DNA from: Neocallimastix lanati (nom. inval.)
Taxonomy: Eukaryota; Neocallimastigomycota; Neocallimastigomycetes; Neocallimastigales; Neocallimastigaceae
Reading direction: 5' to 3'
DNA: 45,159 nt
Assembly (NCBI GenBank): GCA_016946835.1
Contig: JACVTC010000147.1
Coordinates: forward strand, 392,501 to 437,659
Made by a program: the position numbers and the translations under genes. The notes under the pieces were generated by a model. It saw nothing but the letters and a program-made list of their open reading frames with translations, was not told the origin of the DNA and ran no database searches. Of this stretch, positions 25,272-35,612 are shown one piece after another (position 1 is the stretch's first letter; each line of letters starts with the position of its first letter).

Positions 25272-26576
25272 ATGGCGGACGCTTCGAAAATTAGAAGAGA
25301 CTTACCATACTTAGCAAATTATGGTAAGGACATAGATTCTTGGATAGAAGATTTCAAAAATGTTATGGAAATTTACAACATCGAGGAACCAAACAGAATT
25401 TTTATTTGGGTAAAGAACGCAGTAGAGGCTGACATAAAAAACCTTTTAAAATCTTTATGTACTACAAGAAATAATGTTAAAAGGTTTCCCTCATATAAAG
25501 AAATCCAGAGAGCCATTGAAGATTATTTAGAAATTACTCAAAATGATAAGTGTTCAATTTTAAAGGCCTTAAAAATAAAAAGAAATGAAACAATTAAAGG
25601 ATTTAATTATAATTATTTAACTCTTTATCATCGACTTGACTTGGAATATAAAAAATTAATATGTGTCGATGATTATTTAAATGCTATACATGATAGGGTA
25701 TATGTACATTCTCAAGTAATTTTGGCCAACTGTAAAACATTAACAGAAGCGTTCGAAGTAGCAGAACGTGCAGAAAAAGCTGAAGTACGAACTATAACAA
25801 ACAAAAATTCTCAGAATGTTATGGTATATCAAAACAACATAAATAAAAATAATAACAATTTATTAAATCATCCAATTTATAGGAGCTTAAGAGAACATGG
25901 AAATAATTTAGATAATTCATATCAAGCGTCATCATATGTTATGGGTTATATAAATGAAAACTCCACCAATAATAGAATGTTTACACCAGGTAGATATAGT
26001 AACAATAAAAATAAAAGTTTTAATAATAATAATAATTATTATCACGGAGTAGAACAAATTCAACAAAATAATACTTATGATACAAGAAGATTCTATAATA
26101 ACTACGAACCAAAAGCTAGAAAATCAGTTATGTGTTACTCATGTAAACAAGTAGGACATAAAGCTTATGAATGTCCTAATAATAAAAATAATGGTAGTAA
26201 TAGAAATAATAATCTTTATAATATGAATAATAATGATATGGGTAATAATTATAATAATAATTTTGATTATAATAATAATAGTAATAAATATAACAATTAT
26301 TATAATAATAGTAATAAAAATGGCTACAATAATTCTTTTAATGGTAGTAATTATTACTTTAATAAAAATAATAAATTTACTGGAAATAATATTGCTAATA
26401 GAAATAATAATAATTTTAATGAGAATAATATTCCCACTGGAAATAATAATTTTAATAGAAATTCTAATGGAATAAATCAGGATATTAATACTACTAGTTC
26501 AAATATTAATAGTAATTTCAAAGCTAATGTAAATAATAATAATAATAATGGAGATAGCTTTAATAATTTAAACTAA
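25272..26576 (+). CDS. gag: E1 Gag
   Basis: A 434-residue Ty3/Gypsy-type Gag. Residues 8-185 are the capsid-like part (LPYLANYGKDIDSWIEDF, a YNYLTLYHRLDLEYKKL helix, and a C-terminal AFEVAERAEKAE helix), clearly homologous to the E2 Gag and more distantly to E3. A CCHC zinc knuckle, Cys288-X2-Cys-X4-His-X4-Cys301, marks the nucleocapsid. The remainder is a very Asn-rich tail to the stop at 26574-26576. Gag forms the virus-like particle and binds genomic RNA. The start follows the leader repeats with A at -3 (aaATGG). The last two sense codons lie inside the slippery TTTAAAC, so a fraction of ribosomes would continue into Pol. Confidence 0.95.
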   Translation: MADASKIRRDLPYLANYGKDIDSWIEDFKNVMEIYNIEEPNRIFIWVKNAVEADIKNLLKSLCTTRNNVKRFPSYKEIQRAIEDYLEITQNDKCSILKALKIKRNETIKGFNYNYLTLYHRLDLEYKKLICVDDYLNAIHDRVYVHSQVILANCKTLTEAFEVAERAEKAEVRTITNKNSQNVMVYQNNINKNNNNLLNHPIYRSLREHGNNLDNSYQASSYVMGYINENSTNNRMFTPGRYSNNKNKSFNNNNNYYHGVEQIQQNNTYDTRRFYNNYEPKARKSVMCYSCKQVGHKAYECPNNKNNGSNRNNNLYNMNNNDMGNNYNNNFDYNNNSNKYNNYYNNSNKNGYNNSFNGSNYYFNKNNKFTGNNIANRNNNNFNENNIPTGNNNFNRNSNGINQDINTTSSNINSNFKANVNNNNNNGDSFNNLN

Positions 26577-26599
26577 ATAATGGGAGAAGGACAACTCCC
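26567..26599 (+). promoter_or_regulatory. E1 -1 programmed ribosomal frameshift signal
   Basis: Slippery TTTAAAC is at 26567-26573, read T TTA AAC in the gag frame and followed directly by the gag TAA. After 8 nt comes a hairpin: GGGAG at 26582-26586, an 8-nt loop, CTCCC at 26595-26599. Four more pairs (26578-26581 with 26600-26603, one G-T) can extend the stem. A second TCTCCC at 26672-26677 could compete for GGGAGA. In the -1 frame the last stop is TAA 26564-26566, so the pol frame opens exactly at the slippery site. Confidence 0.92.
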
Positions 26600-26738
26600 G
26601 TTAACCAAACCAAACTTCAAACTTATAATAAAAATAATAGTATTAATGAAGAATATGTAAATTTAACATACTCTCCCAAGTTAAATAATAATACTATGAA
26701 AATAAAAAATAATTATAATAATACTAATGATAATAATT

Positions 26739-26769
<31 letters not shown>

Positions 26770-29700
26770 ACATAATAATAATAATAATAATAATAATAAT
26801 TCATATAATGCTAGTGCAACTTCAAATAATGATGTAATAAATAATGGATATCCTTATAATGATAATTCACATAATTATGATATAAACAATAATTATTTAA
26901 ATAAGAATAATAAAATAAATTATACAAACAGTTTATTTGATGATAATCATACAAGTATTGATAATATTTATTCCAATAATAATAATAATAATAACTTAAA
27001 TAATATAGAATATCTTAGTAAGAATACTAGTAACGGTTATAAATTAAATAATAGTAATCATAACAACATCTATGAAAATGACACTATTAATAAACAAGTT
27101 AACAATGATGTTAATATAAATAATACTTATAAAAATAATAATGATGATCATAGTAACAATGAAATTGATTTAAATAGAATTTCTATAAATGATAATGAAA
27201 AGAAAATTAATAATGAACCTAATTCAAATAATATTTATAATAATTTTGATAATTACCATAATGAGGAAATTATCGCTGTTGCCCAAAAGAAAGGTAAAAA
27301 TAATTCAATAAAAATCTCCCCATATACCAAAGAAATAAAGAAAAAGCTTATAGATAATCCAGTTCCAATTATTACAAATGCTATGAAGAAAAATACTATT
27401 ATGAAAAGAAAATTAAACGTTAATAAATTAGCAACTACAGGAACACCTGATATGATAATAGATGAGGGAGGAACGAATGTCAAACTATCAACAGAAAAAG
27501 AAGAAGGTAAAGAATTTAAAGAAAATAAAGATCATAAAAATGTTACTTTCAATGAATCTATTGAAATTTTTGAGGATTCACAACCACCAACTAATCAAAC
27601 AATAACTAATAATAATACAAATAAATTAGAATATTTGGATCTTTCTTATATCAATCAACCAAATATTAGAAATGTAAAAAAAGCGAATAAATTGAATAAA
27701 ATAAATGAAATACTGAGCAGTAACAAAGATGATATACCCATCAATGTTAAAAGTTATTCCAAGCCAGAGAAACACATAAAAATGATGGAAGATTTTAATG
27801 AATTTAAAATTAAGGACTTTATCAAGGAAGTAGCATCAACCGAAGTCATAACGAAGTTAGTATATTTGTTAGACCTGTTTCCAAAGTTCAGGTCAGAATT
27901 TACAAAAGCATTAAAATTAACCGAAGGAAAAGAGAAAATAAAGAAAAATTTGAATACATCTTTAATAAATGTAATGACAATTATAAGCCAACATAAAGTG
28001 ATTAAAGTTAAAGGCACTGTGGATAAGAAACCAGCTGAAATTTTCTTGGACTCGTGTGCTAGCGTTAATTTGATTACCACTACGGCTTTAAAAAAATTTA
28101 AAATTAATAAAAATCCTATTGGGAGAATATCCGAAAAAATTTTTCAGGTATATTCCAACAATTCAACTTGTTCAGATATTTATGAACTAAAAATATCTAT
28201 TGGAAATTACACTTTTATCGATTACTTTAGGAAAATTGATAAGGATGATATCTTTGATATATTAATAGGTATTGACACACTTAAACGAAATAGATTTGAT
28301 ATAAATTTAGTTAATGATACCTTATATCATATTGATGAAAATAATAATCCTATAGAATTAGCTTCTTTATTTTATGATGTTAGCTTGAGTCCTTCTGAAA
28401 GTACAAATAGAATTAATGACGAAGAAAATAATATGAATAAGGAGAATAATATAAATAATAATTCTTCTGAAGAGAATGATGAGGATTCTGAAACTAGTTG
28501 GAGTGACAATGATAATAATAATGATAATAATAATATACTTTTTACATATGCTAAATCAGAGTTACCTAATATTAACATAAATAATTTTAATGTAAAATTA
28601 CCTTTCTTTAATAGTGTCGACATCGATAAAGAAAATAATATCAAAATAAAAACGAATAATAATAAGAATGATGATAAAATTGACAATTATAAAATAAATG
28701 ATCATAAAATTAATTCTAAAGTTACAAACAATATAAATCCCATACTACATTCTAAACTTCCATCAAAAATCGATTCTGATCAAAACGGCAATAACAAATT
28801 AAATAGTAATTATAAATTAGTAGATAGAAATATTGAAAGGAAAGAATATAAGAATAAAACGGTTGATATTACAACACAATTGATTCCATCTCTTTTATTA
28901 ATAACTAATGAAGTACTACATAATGAAAACGAGGTTTGCACAGACGACACAATATCTAAACTGGAAATGATTCACTCTATTGTAAAAAAATTACCAGAAA
29001 ATTTGAAAGCTGATGTAGAAAAATTATTTTTAAATTATATTAGTGTTCTTGCACTGAAAACTGACGATTTGGGTTCGTCAAAGCTATATCCTCATAGAAT
29101 TAATTTAATACCAGGAACAACACCTATTAAACAGAGGGCCTACCGTATTTCAAAAGTGCAAGCTGATGCACTTAAAAAGGAATTAATTAAACTTATAAAT
29201 AATAACTTAATTGTCCCTTCTAGTTCTCCTTGGTCTTCTCCTGTAGTACTGGTACCGAAAAAGAATGGTCAAGTGAGAATGTGTGTTGACTACAGGAAGA
29301 TTAATAATTGTACATTAAAGGACGCTTATGCACTTCCTTTAATAGATGATATACTTTACTATGTTAGCGGTGATATTTCTATTTTGTCTACTATTGATCT
29401 CTTCTCAGGGTACCATCAGATTCCTATGCATTCTGATGATAAAGATATCACTTGCTTTACGACCATTTACGGAAACTTTAATTTTGAAGTTATGCCTTTT
29501 GGACTATGCAACGCTCCCGCTACTTTTCAAAGGGAGATGAACAGAATATTTTTTGATTTAATCGGAGTATGTGTTTTTATTTACATAGATGACTTAGTTA
29601 TTTATTCTCCTTCATTAGATCAACACATCAAAGACCTAGAAAAAGTATTCCTCATTCTTGCTAATAATGGATTAAAAGTGAATTTTGAAAAATGTGATTT

Positions 29701-32054
29701 CTTTAAAGAAGAAGTTGAGCTCCTTGGTCATACTCTTTCTACTAAGGGTATAAAACCTATGAATTCTAAAATAAAAGTTATTGCTAATTGGTTACCTCCT
29801 TCTAATTTAAAACAGTTACGTTCTTTCTTAGGGGCAATTGGATATTACCGGAAATTCATTAGCCATTTTGCCCAAATTGCTAAACCTTTATATGATTTAA
29901 CAAAAAAGAATGTTCCTTTTGTTTGGTCTACCGAATCTAATAATGCATTTGAATTTTTAAAAATTCGTCTTATTAATGCACCTATATTGTCACCTCCAAA
30001 TTTTGATAAACCATTTATCGTTCGTTCAGATGCATCTAAATCAGGAATTGGCGGGGTACTACTTCAGTTAGACGATGACAACATTGAGAAGCCATTATAT
30101 TATGAAAGTAGGACACTTTCCAATTCTGAAATCAATTATAGCATTACAGAACTTGAGGGGCTTGCCGCATTTTACTGTGTCATGAAATTTAAACCTTTTC
30201 TCACTGGTAATAGTTTTGAGACAATTCTTTATACCGATCATAAGCCTTTAGTTTACATATTTAAAAATAAAGAACCTTCTTCAGCAAGGCATGTCAAATG
30301 GATAACTGAGTTCAGTATTTTAAAAATTAAAGTGTTATATGAAGAGGGGAGGAGGAATGTAGTTGCTGATGCACTATCTAGATTACATTCTAACAATGAA
30401 AAATATATAATCAAAAATATAAAAAATGATGATAAACATATAAAAAATAAAAATAAAAGAAATAATATAAAAAATTATAATAAAGATGTATTCAACCAAG
30501 TTATAAATAATGAAATTCAAAATTGTGAAATTAAAAATAATGAAGAAATTAGAAATAAGAAAAATACTAAAATTAATAAAATAAAAGAGTTAGTGGATGA
30601 AATTAAGATCAATAGTAATAATGAAAATTACAAAATGGAATATGAGGAAATTAAAAATAATGTAAATAACATTAATAAGTTTAATAAGTTTAATAATAAA
30701 TTACATAATAATAATAGTGAAAATAATGGAGTGGAAAATAAATTGAATGTGAATTATATGGTATTTCAAACTGAAGAAAATAATAAACATAGTTTTAATA
30801 ATAATGATAATAATAATAATAATATTAATCATGTTAATACTAATAATAATGATATTGATGATAGTACTGAAATACTAAATGATTTCTATAAAAAAATAAT
30901 AAACCAGAAATTTGTATTAATTGATGGAGTTCAGTATTATAAAGATAATAATGAATTAAGAAAAGTAATATTTAATGATAATGAAAAATGGGAACTTATT
31001 AGTAAAGCTCATTGTTTAGGACATGAAGGTAACTTTAAAACCTACCATCGTTTGAAAAGGAACTATTATTGGATAGGAATGAATAAGGATATCAGATTAT
31101 TTATTAAATCTTGTCATGTATGTCAATTATGTAAACCACAACCACCGAATATATTTACAGAAGATTTAGCTACACCCCCAGGTCTACCTTTTACTCGGGT
31201 AGGATTGGATTTAGTTGGACCCTTATACGAATCTTTCAGAGGTAATAAATATATAATAGTACTTGTAGATTATTTAACAAAATGGGTGGAAGCTGAAGCA
31301 TTAGCCAAAACAGAATCAGAAGATGTCATTAGATTTTTAAATAATATATTTTCAAGACACGGGATTCCAGAGATATTAATTACTGATAATGGCCCGCAAT
31401 TCATATCTGATAAAACAAAAGCTTTCCTAGATTTAAATGATGTCTATGTACATTATATTAGTACTTATCATCCTGCTTCTAACGGAGAAGTTGAAAACAG
31501 GAATAGAGAAATAGTCAAATATATTAGAATTCTTAAAAGCCAATTTAAAGAATTAAGTAAACAAAATCAAGAATGGGATGATATTTTACCTAGTGCACTT
31601 TGGGCTTTAAGAACAACAAAAAATGAAGTTACTAAATTTAGTAGTTTCGAATTACTCTATGGTAGGAAAGACTTACAACCATTTGAATTAGCAATTAATA
31701 TTGACAAAAGATTTCCTGAAGAATCAGAAGAAGAATATTTTGTTCGAAAATTTATTAATCACCATAATTGGATTTCTGAAGCAATCAAAAATATTGAAAC
31801 CGCAAATGAATTATGGAAAGATAGGAGAAGACAGATTAAAAGATTAAGAAGTGAATTCAAACCAGGAGACCTAGTTTTAGTTAGAAATTTCAATCGAAGG
31901 AAACTAGACCCTTATTATATCGGACCATTAAAAATAGTTAAACAGCAATTTAATACTGTCATAGTATGTGATCCTTATACGAACGAAATTGCAGAGAGAA
32001 ACATTCATCTAAAAAATGTAATTCCATATATTAGTAATTTCCTAAATTATAATC

Positions 32055-32059
<5 letters not shown>
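26567..32059 (+). CDS. pol: E1 Pol (protease-RT-RNase H-integrase), -1 frame to gag
   Basis: The frame opens at the slippery site and runs uninterrupted to 32059; its first ATG is at 26696. Residues are counted from that ATG (1787 aa). About 1-370 are Asn-rich and poorly conserved. The aspartic protease has Asp452-Ser-Cys-Ala, with Cys where Gly is usual. The reverse transcriptase has YIDD at 963-966, and RNase H follows. An Asn/Lys-rich linker (about 1230-1395) separates these from the integrase. The integrase has an HHCC zinc finger (HCLGH...CHVC) and a DDE triad at Asp1505, Asp1564 and Glu1600, with D,D(35)E spacing. A C-terminal GPY/F module (YIGPLKIVK) is present and no chromodomain is seen. 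It would be made as a Gag-Pol fusion, then copy the RNA and insert the cDNA. No catalytic residue is missing, so the element appears functional. Confidence 0.95.
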
Positions 32060-32096
<37 letters not shown>

Positions 32097-32262
32097 ATGA
32101 TATATATATAAAAAAAAAAAAAATTTTGATATATATAAAAAATATAAAAAAAAATATATAAAAAAAATATTATAAAATATATAATAGTATTATTAGTTTA
32201 ATAAATATTTTAATATGCTTATAGACTTCAAGGGACGAAGTCTAAGCTAAGTGGGGGCATCT
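32060..32262 (+). other. E1 3' untranslated region with PPT-proximal hairpin and polypurine tract
   Basis: A35-type homopolymers follow the pol stop. An 8-bp hairpin then lies at 32222-32244, TAGACTTC-(AAGGGAC)-GAAGTCTA. The polypurine tract GTGGGGGCA (32251-32259), which primes plus-strand DNA, ends 3 nt before the 3' LTR. The 20-mer GACTTCAAGGGACGAAGTCT is repeated exactly in E2. Confidence 0.85.
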
Positions 32263-32880
32263 TGATGCATGTCCAGTAAAAATAATAGAAAATAATAGAA
32301 AAATTATTTAGAAAAATTATTAATATAAATATTTATTAAAAATTAATTTTATATAATGAATCTTAAAATATATTATTAATATATTATTAAAGATAATTTA
32401 TTATTATTAATTATTAAAATATTAAATTAAATAATAATATTAAAAATATTAAAAGAATTGTTGATAATATAGTAAAATTAGTTATATTAATTATAACGGA
32501 GATTGAATGTTTAATTAAATGGATGTTAATATTAAAATAATTTTTAAATAATGTTAAACAATATGAATTAATAGTTATAAGTAAAAAGTTATGAATATTT
32601 ATATTTATTAATTAATTTTAGTGTTTCGATAAATAAAATTTATAAAATTAGTAAAAAATATAATTATGAAAATAATTTATAAATAAATATTTTCTTTTTT
32701 TTTAAGGAATAATAATAAAACATGTATTTTTTTTTTTATGATAAAATATAATAAATAAAATAATAAAAGATAAATAACTAAAAAGTAAATATAATTATTG
32801 TAATATAATATTCTTGGAGTAATTCCCTTTTGCACAAACGCCCAACTAACATATACGGTATTTAATAAAATATCGTATCA
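32263..32880 (+). repeat. E1 3' LTR
   Basis: 618 bp. It is identical by eye to the 5' LTR except for two substitutions (near 32521 and 32778) and three extra T in one T run. It is followed by the TTTG target duplication and then the first base of E2. Confidence 0.95.
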
Positions 32881-32884
32881 TTTG

Positions 32885-33348
32885 TGATACGTGACCACTA
32901 TAAAAATGGTATTTAGATAGATTCTTTAGGTTAAAGAAATACTTAAATATTATTGGTCAATAATAATTTTATAATAATATATATAATTTTAGAATAATAA
33001 TTATTAAACGGAGAATTCTTTTATTTATAAGTTTATACTTATGATAAATTAATTCATATAAATAGCTATTTTATATTTTATTTTAGTATAGTTAAAAGAG
33101 ATATTATATATATTTGAGATAATTAATTATAATATTTATATAAGAGAGTAATAATAATAATTTATGTAATAATTAATAATTAATAATAAATAAAGAGAAC
33201 ATTAAAAAGATATATTTATTACTTTATTTTGTATTATTGTATGTGTTATTTCTAATTAATATTAGAATATATTATTTTGTCATAATTCCTTATTGTCATT
33301 GCCCATAAATAAATATTAATTTAGATACATAAATAAAATACCGTATCA
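32885..33348 (+). repeat. E2 5' LTR
   Basis: 464 bp, TGATACG...CCGTATCA. Its end resembles the E1 LTR end (AATAAAATAYCGTATCA). A TATAAAAA motif lies 13 nt inside the start and is kept in the E2 3' LTR. Its U5 lacks the arm complementary to the E2 leader that the 3' LTR has. Confidence 0.8.
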
Positions 33349-33352
33349 AAAA

Positions 33353-33370
33353 TGGTGGAGAATCCGGGCG
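33353..33370 (+). promoter_or_regulatory. E2 primer-binding site
   Basis: TGGTGGAGAATCCGGGCG, identical over 18 nt to the E1 site and the same 4 nt from the LTR end, implying the same primer. Confidence 0.75.
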
Positions 33371-33411
33371 TTTCTCTAGCATGATAATATGAAAATAATA
33401 AAAATTTGAAA

Positions 33412-33456
<45 letters not shown>

Positions 33457-33654
33457 AAAAAAAAATATCGTGTAATAAAATAATAGTTTATTTTAACACG
33501 TAAAGATAATATTAATAGTTTTTAATGACACATAATAAAATAATAGTTTAAAATAGTAAATAATAAATAATAGTTATTTAAAATGTTATAATATATATTA
33601 TTTAAAATAACGCGTAATAGAAATAAATATAAACAAAAAAAAAAAGAAAAAAAT

Positions 33655-33692
<38 letters not shown>

Positions 33693-33698
33693 ATCAAA
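33371..33698 (+). other. E2 leader
   Basis: It starts with a segment (33366-33379) complementary, with one mismatch, to U5 of the E2 3' LTR. An AAT microsatellite near 33418-33454 and two related segments containing AATAATAGTTTA follow, and it ends in an A30 run just before the gag ATG. No hairpin array like those of E1 and E3 was seen. Confidence 0.6.
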
Positions 33699-34652
33699 AT
33701 GAATGTTCAAGGCTTAATAAAAGAACTACCTTTATTAGTCAATTATGGAAGGGATATTGATGGATGGATTAAGGACTTTGAGGAAGTTATGGAATTATGG
33801 GAGATTTACACATTGAGGCAACAATACTTTTGGATAATTAAATGTGTAAATCAAGACATAAGTATAGAAATTAAAATATTAAAAGAAAAGTATAAAAGAA
33901 ATGAATATCCAACATTAAAAGAAATACAATATGCCATTGAAAAATATTTAAATATTACTCAAAGTGAAAAATGCTGGACTTTAAAGACCATAAAAGTTCC
34001 AAATGATACAAAAATTTCAATTTTTAATGTAACTTATAGAAGACTATTAAAGAATTTGGAGTGCGACTTTAGGAAATTAGTGACAATTGAAGATTATTTA
34101 AATTCAATAAAAGTTAGACGTTTCCCATATCAACAAGTAATTATAAAAGGATGCAAAACTATAGAAGATGCTATGAAAACTGCTTCTCTCGCTGAAAGAA
34201 TAGAAAATGAATTAATAGAATCTAATAAGGAAGAAAGAGAAAGCTTTAATAACCATAAAATAACTTATAATAGGAGAAACAATAGGACTGACCCTTATAA
34301 CACGTATTTTAGAGAATATGGATTAATATATGAAAATATTAATAAAAATTTTAAGAAATTTAATTTTAATTATTACAATAATTATAATAATAAATTAAAA
34401 ACTAATAATTATTATAATAAAATAAATAATTTTACGCCTAGACAAAACAAAATGAATTATTATAAAAGAAATTATAATATTGAACAAAATAAAAATTTTA
34501 ATTATTTTGATTCGGATTATACTAATGTTGAATGTGGCAATTCAAATTTTAATGGTAAAGAAAATTATTTAAAATCTATGAATAATTCTAATTGTAATTC
34601 TTGCATGAATGTTAATTCAATAAATAATTATTATATTAATAAGAAAATTTGA
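33699..34652 (+). CDS. gag: E2 Gag-like protein without zinc knuckle
   Basis: A 317-residue open frame. Residues 8-185 align with E1 Gag (LPLLVNYGRDIDGWIKDF, ITQSEKCWTLKTIKV, VTIEDYLNSIKVRRFPYQQV, AMKTASLAERIENE). The C-terminal third is Asn/Tyr/Lys-rich. Cysteines are present near the end but no CX2CX4HX4C knuckle is formed, so RNA binding must rely on the basic tail or on another Gag. No TTTAAAC lies at the stop and no pol follows. An open gag in a pol-less element with diverged LTRs suggests the capsid part is kept by selection, though this cannot be shown from one copy. Confidence 0.85.
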   Translation: MNVQGLIKELPLLVNYGRDIDGWIKDFEEVMELWEIYTLRQQYFWIIKCVNQDISIEIKILKEKYKRNEYPTLKEIQYAIEKYLNITQSEKCWTLKTIKVPNDTKISIFNVTYRRLLKNLECDFRKLVTIEDYLNSIKVRRFPYQQVIIKGCKTIEDAMKTASLAERIENELIESNKEERESFNNHKITYNRRNNRTDPYNTYFREYGLIYENINKNFKKFNFNYYNNYNNKLKTNNYYNKINNFTPRQNKMNYYKRNYNIEQNKNFNYFDSDYTNVECGNSNFNGKENYLKSMNNSNCNSCMNVNSINNYYINKKI

Positions 34653-35129
34653 ATTCATATTATTATTATGGTAATATTAATAGTTCTTCAAAAGGTATTT
34701 ATAAAGAAATAATAAATAGTAATTATGATCATAATATTAATAGTAAAGATACTTGCACTATTGAAGAAAATTATAATTTAAAATTCCGTGGATGAAAATG
34801 TTAATGTTAAGGGCGAATCAGGAAATAAACACGTAAATAATGATAATGATAGAATTCAAACTAAAATCACAACTTATAATGATAATATGGATAAACAAAT
34901 TATTGAAGAAAATATAGAAGGTAATATGGTAATTAATAAATTGAGTGATACTATTCTCGAAGGTAACGTATATAATCCATCACATAAACTAATTCCAGTA
35001 GAAAAGAAAAACGAAAACATATTATTATGTAAAGAGGAAAGTAAATTATTAGAAAGTAAACCTATTGATAAATTGAAAATAAATAAAATTAAGATGGAAG
35101 GAAATAATTTAAATATTATAATGAAATGA
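34653..35129 (+). pseudogene. E2 remnant of the gag-pol junction region
   Basis: After the gag stop an Asn/Lys-rich frame runs from ATG 34788 to 35129 (113 codons), and 34653-34787 can be read similarly in other frames. The composition resembles the Asn-rich pre-protease part of E1 Pol, but no motif is recognisable. It is most likely a decayed remnant of the deleted pol, although a real short protein is possible. Confidence 0.45.
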
Positions 35130-35612
35130 TAAATAAAATTAAAATAAATTCTGATAATAAAATAATAATAAAAAAAATACCTACTGTAGAAAATTCCAAC
35201 CAAATAATGGTAATAGCAAAATAATTCAAAAAGAAAATTTAAAATTAAATTTAATTATAAAAATACAATTATTAAAAAGTATAATAATAATAGGAAAGAT
35301 ACAAAGTGTATTATCAGGAATTACAAATATAAAAGAAAAAGAAAAACATAGTTTGAATATAATTCAATTAAATTTTCAAAATTCAAAATTCAAAAATTCA
35401 AAATTTAAATTATTAAATTTCAAATTTCAAATTTCAAATTTCTATAAAAAAAAAAAAAAAAAAAAAAAATTTATACATAATATTTTTATGTTTTTACTTT
35501 TTTAACAAAATATATATAAAAATTTAATTATTAAATAATTAAAAAAAAAAAAAAAATTTTTTTTTTTTCGCCTGACTTCAAGGGACGAAGTCTTATTTAA
35601 AGTGGGGAATCT
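35130..35612 (+). other. E2 3' internal region, PPT hairpin and polypurine tract
   Basis: It contains AAATTC/AAATTTC short repeats (35365-35445) and A/T homopolymers. The hairpin GACTTC-(AAGGGAC)-GAAGTC lies at 35574-35592, followed by the polypurine tract AAGTGGGGAA (35600-35609) next to the 3' LTR. The hairpin 20-mer and its distance to the LTR are the same as in E1. Confidence 0.75.

Larger units (their letters stand above)
23673..32880 (+). mobile_element. E1: complete Ty3/Gypsy LTR retrotransposon
   Basis: A 9.2-kb element with LTRs at 23673-24287 and 32263-32880, both starting TGATGCATG and ending CGTATCA. It has a primer-binding site, long structured leader, gag, a -1 frameshift site, pol in the order protease-RT-RNase H-integrase, and a polypurine tract. 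The order is that of Metaviridae (Ty3/Gypsy). A 4-bp target duplication, TTTG (23669-23672 and 32881-32884), flanks it. By eye the LTRs differ by two substitutions and a 3-nt T-run indel, so the insertion is recent. Both ORFs are open, so it may be active. It inserted exactly at the left boundary of E2, 14 bp upstream of tRNA-Ser. Confidence 0.95.
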
